From Dryococelus australis (taxonomy: Eukaryota > Arthropoda > Insecta > Phasmatodea > Phasmatidae), in NCBI GenBank assembly GCA_029891345.1, contig CM057000.1, forward strand, positions 135,125,663-135,189,662: a stretch of DNA of 64,000 nucleotides, given 5' to 3'. The translations under genes and the position numbers were made by a program. Below the pieces are notes generated by a model, which saw nothing but the letters and a program-made list of their open reading frames with translations, ran no database searches and was not told where the DNA came from. This document shows, piece by piece, positions 57,481-64,000 of this stretch (positions are counted from its first letter, which is position 1; every line of letters starts with the position of its first letter).

Positions 57481-58304
57481 AGCCTGTTAACTGTAAAATG
57501 AGCACTGTTGAAAGCCGTGCTTAAGATCTGCTTGTATATACACAGTGTATTCCTACACCTTATGTAAAATTAACATTGCCTTCGGCCTCGTCAATTTATT
57601 CATGCGTCAGTCAAATGAAACCCTTAAATTATTAAGATAGTAAGTACTTAACAAATCTGCTAATTTTTGCACTTCGATGCATTAAAAAAAAAAAACAGAA
57701 AGCAAAATAAATAATTCACGGTTACTTCAGCCTTTTCTGAATCCCTGCTAAAGTTCTATTTCCAGGATATTGATCCGCCTCGTACAAACTAAGCTTAGCT
57801 AATCCTGGAGAATTACACCGGGGCGATAACGCACCACCAAGAGTAACAGTATTTTGTATAAGGACTATTTCTCACTAGGCCCTACCAACATACCTATTTT
57901 CTCCCTGATTTTTATTCAGATTATTTATAAATGAAGCATTATAATTTATAGACATAATATGAACAACATTTCAATTCAACAGAAAAAGAGTAACTTTTAT
58001 AAACACAGGTATAAAATGCTTGTGATATAAGGCGTATTTAGGAAATAACCAAACATATCATACATGGGGAGATTTTTCAAAGGCTTGATTCAAAAAGATC
58101 GAAGAAACCGTGAATGGACTATATCATAAATTGTTACCGAACACTTTTTATTCGACGTTAGAATATGGAACTACTTTCGATCCATCGTTACCAACTTTAC
58201 AGGGCGGATGTCACTCAGTGCGCACGTTAAAGTATATGCGTGCAGGGGCGGTGACTTTTTCCTAAGGTTCAATTCTAAAGTGCTCACGTTATCGTAAACA
58301 GCCT
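57481..58304. mobile_element. Family A MITE (reverse) interrupted by a 0.4-kb insertion
   Basis: The left half (57481 to about 57715) starts AGCCTGTTAACTGTAAAATG and stops after AAAATAAATAATT. The right half (about 58128-58304) resumes ATCATAAATTGTTACCGAAC and ends GTTATCGTAAACAGCC. The insertion has inverted ends: TTCACGGTTACTTC on the left, GAAGAAACCGTGAA on the right. Its right 60 bp match 48585-48645, the tail of the Tc1 remnant. Confidence 0.7.
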
Positions 58305-59162
58305 TTACGCATTCACCGCTCTGCACTGTATGGGATTGCCGCACTTCACCTTGTCCAACTGAGCTGAATACGCTGACGATGATGTTGAGCTGACGCCTTC
58401 ACCAATCACGACAAAGAGCGATGGGGCATTTCAAACGGTAATTCGTGGGAAACGTTAATGGTTTGCGGTAGGGTATTTTAAATGTTTCGTAACTTGTGTG
58501 GCATGGTCGTGTAGTCGCTTGGGTGTCCAGTAGTGCTGTTCCATTTCCAAATTTCGTTTTGGCCATCCTTATAAATTTTGTTTCGGTTTAACTATGGTGT
58601 TTTGTCTGCTGTCTCCTGTTTTAACGTGTCGTGATCGTCTTGTATGCCGCCCAAGTTTAACTTAATGTTTGTTGTTTAAATGATTTCCCCAACTTTATCG
58701 TTTAGGGCATACATTTTGTAATTGTTGTCGGTCGTAGCTGTGATGGGTCATACGCGACTGCCTCCCACCCTAATTGCTTTATTGTCAATTTTTAAATAGG
58801 TTTTATGGAAATGGAGGCTTTGATGGACAAATGGTTGCTGCCTGTGCATTTCAATTAAATTGTGTGCTAAGAAATAATTGAGAGTTAAAAAGAATGTACA
58901 TTTTTAAAAAAATTCCGTTTGTTAATTAAAGTTTTATGATCATAGTAATTAACTTTAATGTTGTCTGCATAAGAGCCAATTTAATATTTTGGATGATTTA
59001 AGGTTTGCTGGCGCTTCTAAGTTAGATGTGGGTTATAATTGAATATATTGCTCAATGATTTGCTTTTTATTATGATTTAAACCTTATTTACGGATGTAAA
59101 ATTAACTAGTCATTCTATGCTTGCCAGCTACATATTCACAAATACTGTATAAATAAATAATA

Positions 59163-59630
59163 AATAGTTTTAAAATGGCTCTAGTATTTGTAGATGGTCA
59201 CAATATATAGGCCGTAATTCTGCAATAATGGATTCCAGAAGGCACAGAAATGAACCGGAGTTATTACAAGAAAGTTCTGAAAATATCGAGAGAACGAATT
59301 AAAAAATAAATTCCAGAAATGCAGGTGGAAAAATAGTTTCATACTTAATCGGAACAATACGCCTGCACTCATAACACTTGCTGTGAAGTACACTGGAGCA
59401 TTATCCATGTTCGCCAGATTTAACAAAATGTGAGATATTTTTTTACTAAAGTTAAATCGGCACTGAAACGATAACTTTCGGAGTCACCTGAAGAAGTATA
59501 GAAGGAAATAGTAGATGTTATAAAACAGGAAATTGATCCGCTCCACGTCTTCGACTACTATAAGACAAAATTGCATCGATGTGTGAGAATGGAAACTTCA
59601 TTGAAGGGACCAAGTGTTAGAATTCTAATT
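59163..59630 (+). pseudogene. mariner transposase pseudogene, C-terminal half
   Basis: Starts at LVFVDGHNI and WIPEGTEMNRSYYKKVLKIS, continues ISRERIKK, a decayed QYACTHNT region where the HDNAPAH block should be, and PCSPDLTKCEIFF (about 59405-59443). In mariner the last is the PYSPDLAPCDFF block with the third catalytic aspartate; here that codon is GAG (E). It then reads KVKSALKR, SPEEV, DPLHVFDYYKTKLHRCVRME. It is collinear with and complementary to the N-terminal half at 55935-56463. Several stops are present, so it is inactive. Confidence 0.8.
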
Positions 59631-59874
59631 CATATAATTGAAAAAGAGTTACATCACGAGCCTTGTTATTTAAAACATACCTTCTGTACATAAACATATC
59701 AATCAATTGTCATGCCCAACTGGTTTTTATATTCACCTCATTATTAAGGTAAAATGTTGAGTCATTGTATACATGAAAATATATACATCAGCAGGCAGAT
59801 ATTAATACCAAAGGCTGATTTGAAAAGTGAATCAGGTCTGACAGTAATAAGATATAGGTTTTACATGTTGAACT

Positions 59875-60040
59875 GAGCACTTTTGAAATCTCTGCTTAAT
59901 TTATACTTGGATGGATACTGTATATTCTTCTGCCACATCCAAAATTAATCCTTCTATGGGCCTGATCACGTTATTCATGCGTTGGCCTTCTGAAACTCCG
60001 AAATTATAAGAAACGTAAATAATTTTCAAAATGGATCACT
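59875..60040. mobile_element. Truncated family A MITE (reverse)
   Basis: Begins TTGAACTGAGCACTTTTGAA and keeps TCTTCTGCCAC, CATGCGTTGGCC and GAAACTCCGAAATTATAAGA. The outer terminus and the whole right half are missing. Confidence 0.6.
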
Positions 60041-60169
60041 CTCAAGCCCCTGTAACACTTGCAAATGTTTTTCCTTCAACTATATTTGATAATAAAATTT
60101 GAAGACAAAATTCGTACATCAAATTTTTCCTTCTAGAATTCTGCCGTAACAGACTAAAACTCCATGCAC

Positions 60170-60437
60170 AAAAACATTTTCACAGCACTTCAGTGGGCGG
60201 AAATGGATGTCTCACGCACGTCTCTGCGACAGGCTGACAGTTTAAAGAGATAAGTATCAGCTCACGCGGCACAGCGATAGAAATACATAGTACCTCTGCT
60301 TGTTAAACGACACATGTTACAGCCTCGCCATGCCGCAGAAGTTACAATAGACTTTGAAAATAGTCAAAAAAAACCGCACGGATAAGCCGAAAACTGGTTA
60401 AGCGAAGCACGAATAAGCGGGAGGAGTGTACTGCATA
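60170..60437. mobile_element. Possible pogo/Tigger-like terminus
   Basis: Read on the minus strand from 60437: CAGTACACTCCTCCCGCTTA, followed by three GCTTA(T/A) motifs (GCTTATTCG, GCTTAACC, GCTTATCCG) within 60 bp. Repeated GCTTATCCG-type motifs behind a CAGT terminus occur in pogo/Tigger elements. No second end or transposase is found. Confidence 0.3.
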
Positions 60438-60597
60438 TTTTCTTTCAACCTAAAGAGTGTCCAGAGTTACAACATTTTATCTATATATATATTAAAAAAA
60501 GCAGTATTATTTACTTAAATTAATATCTACTTATTCAAGGTGTTGATTACAACAGTTATCATTTTTGCTTTTATTTAATAAATAAATATATACAGTG

Positions 60598-60733
60598 GAC
60601 ATCTGAGCAACTGTTGAAAACCCCAGCTAAAAGTCGCATGGTATTTTATTTTTCGTACCTAGATGCAGAAGGATACGCCACTAATGGATTAGAAGTAGAA
60701 ACTCAACGCAGTTTTCAAATGTGCTCATCTTAC
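60598..60733. mobile_element. Very degenerate family A or B relic
   Basis: Starts near CTGAGCAACTGTTGAAAACC and ends TTTTCAAATGTGCTCATCTTACC, resembling the two termini at reduced spacing. Weak. Confidence 0.3.
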
Positions 60734-61360
60734 CGCCATCTTGAATGTGTTTGAAAATGTGGTACACTGTCATTTCTTTTTGCTGGGAGAATCTAATTTG
60801 AATTGTTATTTAAAAATTATATTCATAGTGAGATATAGATTTTTTTATGCAGTCAATTACAGGAAGAAATGTAAGGAACGTTATAGTTTATTTTCACTTA
60901 TTTACTAAATTCAAGTTTTATTTATCAGATATGTTTCCTCCACAATGAAATTGAATGCCTTTGAGTTGGTAATATTGCGTGCAATATTTGTTAAAAATAA
61001 CATTCATGCTCAGAAAGCATCTTCATATATTAATTATCTTCATAACCTACTTCGTTTCCAGCAATTCTTCGTTACTTTAAAATTTCTTGACGTCCATATT
61101 TGTCCTGCACGATTCTGATTGGCTGAGACCGTCGAACATCTAATAAGTTTTAGAACCGGCCCAATTTTCAAATTCTGAATGTAAACTGAAACAATCCAAC
61201 TTTTTCAGACAAATATGGTGGCGTTTATGACGTTTCGGTGATGTCATAACTGTCTAACTTTATTTGACCAAACTTATTGGAAGCAGTCTGACGGAAAAAT
61301 TCGACAGTGTGACAGGGACTTTACACGTTTTGCATTAAAGAAATGGAAACCAAGGCAAGT

Positions 61361-61921
61361 AATTTTCGTAGTCACAAATGTTTACCTGGCACTTTTTATT
61401 CAACGATAGACATGGAACTACCATAGACTAAAGATGAGGTAGATCGCTTACTCGTCTTCTGCGCATGTATCCAACATTGACCTACCCCAATCCTACACAA
61501 CTGTCAAAGTCACATGGTCAACAGTGATGAATGTGTTTGTTTATATCTTAATTTTTAAATTACAAGCACTATTATATTAATAAAATACCTTTACCATTTT
61601 GAATTTAATCAAAAAGTATTACAAACTGGTTAGAGCAAGTATAAATACATCTCTAAGCACTAGTTTACAAATCAGTTTTCTAACCTGAAATCCAAACCAC
61701 GCCCCGTTCCCGCTAGACGTGTTGGCAGAAAAGCAGTTCAATGTTGGGATACGGAGATAGGATGTTATCCAGCCAGCGAGATCAGTCTACCTCGTATTTA
61801 ATCCATGGGAACTACTTTCCCTCCATGGTTACCAACTTCACTAGGCGGACCCCAGTCAATGTTCCGGTTACAATATACGTCGTTATGCGCAGTGATATTT
61901 TGCAGCTATTTGAAAAGTGCT
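61361..61921. mobile_element. Truncated family A MITE interrupted by element D
   Basis: The left piece 61361-61421 (TCACAAATGTTTACCTGGCA, TTTATTCAACGATAGACATG) and right piece 61808-61921 (TTCCCTCCATGGTTACCAAC to TTGAAAAGTGCTG) join into the usual A sequence once element D and one copy of its 8-bp duplication are removed. Both outer termini of A are lost. Confidence 0.75.
61414..61815. mobile_element. Element D, copy 2, with perfect 8-bp target duplication
   Basis: The element is 61422-61807 (386 bp). The left end is CATAGACTAAAGATGAGGTA and the right end, reverse-complemented, is CATGGATTAAATACGAGGTA. GGACCTAC-type flanks are absent; instead the exact octamer GGAACTAC occurs at 61414-61421 and 61808-61815. 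An 8-bp duplication fits hAT or P superfamilies, and a CATG-like first tetramer leans to P-like. It is non-coding. Confidence 0.85.
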
Positions 61922-62020
61922 GAACCGCCTGCTGCGTCGCTCCACACGCAGGCCAAGCATGCCACCCCCAAAAATATCGCCATCCTCTGGAGACTCAGCT
62001 ATCCGCCCTACAGAAAGTAG

Positions 62021-62287
62021 TCTATACGAACTATGTCGCTAAGCGTGCTTCACTGCTCGGAGATCCCAGCTGGATTTCGACGGCACACAACGCAAGTTAT
62101 TTACTTTATTGGAGGATCCTCAAGTTCCACCGAGCCGGTATGAGCTTCTTCAAAATTCCGTGGGTTTCTCCCAGCATGCTTGTTAGTATGAAAACATGGT
62201 CGGAAGAATGGGCACATCTATAGTTGACCTGTATATACGTACGTATATATCGTACGTGGGCTTGTTAGTTCTAGAAGAATACATGTA
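62021..62287. other. No gene recognised
   Basis: Short spacer with alternating TATACGTACGTA near 62231-62252. Nothing else. Confidence 0.5.
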
Positions 62288-62483
62288 TAGGCTCTTTACG
62301 GTAAAGTGAGCACTTTTGAATTCCCTCTCATTTGGAATAATAGCGAATAAATCTATTTTATTTTAGCTTTAGACGTTTACTTCCAAATGCGGTCGGATAT
62401 GAAAACTGTGTTTAATAAATATGGCTGAAAGGAAAAAAGGAACTAGGTTCTCAAAAGTGTTCACTTCACCATGAACAACCTAT
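62288..62483. mobile_element. Family B MITE (shortened)
   Basis: Left terminus AGGCTCTTTACGGTAAAGTG after TGTAT, right terminus TTCACTTCACCATGAACAACC before TATAT. About 40 bp of the centre is missing relative to other B copies. Confidence 0.75.
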
Positions 62484-63102
62484 ATCACGGATGTATCAAT
62501 GTTGCTCGGTGGCATGGCTGCAGTTTCATTAAGGGCACCGCCTACCGGCTGGCAGGTTGAGGGAATTTTGCCTCAGTGCTTTAATTTTAATAGGCGTTTC
62601 AAACAAAATACATCCTTTACGACAATTTTTAAGGAGAAGACTCCTACGAGCGTATATTCTCAATATAGATTAAGAGTATGCAATTTATTGTAAAACATAA
62701 GTTTTAAAAATTCCTTGCTCACAGGCTATACAGGTTATGGAAACTTCTCAGCAGTAGGGAACTTTTCCTACAAAATTCGTGAAGAATACATTTTATTTGA
62801 AACGCATATTTTTAAAATTAATACACAGAGGCGAAATTTCTATAACATGGATTTTCCTATTTAAATTTTGCAGAAGCCATACTGTATACAGTGCCATTAA
62901 GTGTCAAATATGCACTTAGTTTGGATGCCACTTAGCTTGCATAGCTTTTGAATATATGTATGTGCTTTATATCACGTATAATAATTTGCATTGGCATAGT
63001 TTCCATATAGCTACAACTTACTTATCAGCATTATTAAATAATATTTATGAGGCTAAAGTATGTCCCAAACAAGTAATACGCACTGTGGAAACATGTTTCT
63101 AA
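62484..63102. other. No gene recognised
   Basis: AT-rich sequence. No repeat boundary or domain is seen. Confidence 0.5.
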
Positions 63103-63165
63103 AGAGTGTTCAAGGTAAAGTGAGCACTTTTGTAATCAGACTTAGAATAAAAGTCACTGGGCATA
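63103..63165. mobile_element. Family A MITE left terminus only
   Basis: AGTGTTCAAGGTAAAGTG then AGCACTTTTGTAATCAGAC and AATAAAAGTCACTGGGC match the first 60 bp of the forward A copies. The rest is missing. Confidence 0.6.
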
Positions 63166-64000
63166 ACCGCACAAGTTTGAGTCTGAATTTAACCAATGAT
63201 CTTTGGGAAGTGATTCCTTAGGCAAAAGTACGTAGGAAATACACGTAGTACTTTTGACCCACAGACAATATGAAGGGAGATGTGATCTCTCGAAAATGGA
63301 AATTTTAAACGGCGATGTACAAAATTTTCGGAAACCACCACAAGATTAAACAACATATATGAGGTCCCTATTTTGTTGACAAAAGACCTCGAACATCTTC
63401 AAGGGTCGTTGGTAAACGCATTCACCTGAATTCACCAAATACGGGTAGCTAGAGCATTATCTTATAAAGATCTGTAGCCCTTCGTTTGTACGTGATATTA
63501 TTGGCTAATATAATTAATCAACATGTTTCATATAAAACAAGGACCCTTAGTGAAAAGCTCCCAGTCGAACAGTTTTCAAGATAACAGAGAACAAAGTGTC
63601 ACAGTATGCCTGATTCAAGGCCGCCTCTGCCGAGAGGTAGAGGTTTGCAGCGTCGTGTGGTTCGGAGCTTCAATTGGTGAGAAACCTCCCCGTAATTATA
63701 AGTCAATTCTCCCCCTCCCCTTACACAACGAAACTCAGTGCACTTACAGCATACAGTCGTAGATATGCTCTGTCACAGCCTATGGCTACAGAGACTGGCC
63801 GCTGTGAGGTAGCACAGCATTATTTTTAAATGTCTCCGAGGACATATGCTACTATAGTCTATATTCGGGATATTATTATAGGTCAATTAGGCTAGCTTAA
63901 TATATTTTTTCATCCACAGGTCCTTACCATCTTTTAATGTTCTAGTAAAAACCAGTAAGAGCCAGCCCTGATGACACTGGCAGCTCCGTTACTCTCCTTT
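63166..64000. other. No gene recognised
   Basis: Ordinary AT-rich sequence with short frames only. Nothing else is supported. Confidence 0.5.

Larger units (their letters stand above)
56464..59162. other. 2.7-kb segment separating two mariner halves
   Basis: Left edge is (AAT)n-like, right edge TAAATAAATAATAAATAG. The segment holds a GC-richer patch (56520-57050), a 48-bp tandem repeat, an interrupted family A MITE and about 850 bp of unrecognised AT-rich sequence. An A-rich 3' tail would suit a non-LTR retroelement insertion, but no reverse transcriptase or target duplication is seen. Confidence 0.4.

Noticed and set aside
61088-61230. Small inverted repeat around CCATATTTGTC / GACAAATATGG
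   Set aside because: Only about 11 bp pair cleanly; too little to call an element.

Overview
This window looks like intergenic or intronic DNA from an animal nuclear genome, most likely a hemimetabolous insect. It is AT-rich, has no operons and no long uninterrupted reading frames, and is full of microsatellites, homopolymers, tRNA-derived SINEs and eroded Tc1/mariner, hAT-like and PIF/Harbinger-like DNA transposons. The insect assignment is an inference from the transposon classes; I cannot name a species. I see no convincing intact host gene. The coding sequence I can defend is transposase wreckage, plus two or three unrecognised fragments given low confidence.

The dominant content is one MITE superfamily. 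Two families, which I call A (about 420 bp) and B (about 235 bp), share a terminal inverted repeat that starts GGCTGTTCACGRTAAAGTG, continues AGCACTTTT, and usually sits between TA dinucleotides. About 22 whole or partial copies make up roughly a tenth of the window. They are inserted into other repeats, into each other and into transposase remnants, and are themselves hit by other elements, which gives a relative order of insertions.

Layout. 1-3.5 kb: microsatellite, a GACGGA-rich element, A/B copies, an inverted-repeat element. 3.4-9.2 kb: repeat F, A copies, a Harbinger-like MITE (H) abutting a SINE, a Tc1 remnant cut by an A copy. 10.4-16.8 kb: a MITE derived from a Tc-like transposon, a hAT-like element with a perfect 8-bp target duplication, A, B, E and I elements, and a hAT-like element carrying a nested B copy. 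17-25 kb: a second F copy, GC-rich and GT-rich tracts, a second H copy, and a broken transposase of the DUF4817/DDE type. 26-31 kb: A, D, E, K and B elements. 32.1-33.3 kb: a nearly full-length Tc1 element with both termini and a broken DD34E transposase. 33.3-36.8 kb: degenerate satellite, a 21-bp minisatellite and an unrecognised coding-like fragment. 38.5-39.5 kb: a 1-kb palindrome. 40.7-41.6 kb: a coding-like fragment split by an A copy. 44.7-51.4 kb: SINEs, a Tc1 remnant containing a young SINE, nested A copies. 53.4-54.0 kb: a 16-bp minisatellite split by a B copy. 55.9-59.6 kb: two halves of what appears to be one mariner transposase separated by about 2.7 kb that contains a 48-bp tandem repeat and an interrupted A copy. 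59.8-64 kb: eroded A, B and D copies and a possible pogo-like terminus.

The features do not form a pathway. Their interest lies in the nested insertion record, the uncatalogued MITE families (A/B, D, E, F, H, I, K), the large palindrome and the minisatellites. All family letters are mine. Superfamily assignments rest on terminal motifs, target-site duplications and transposase peptides read by eye, with no database search.
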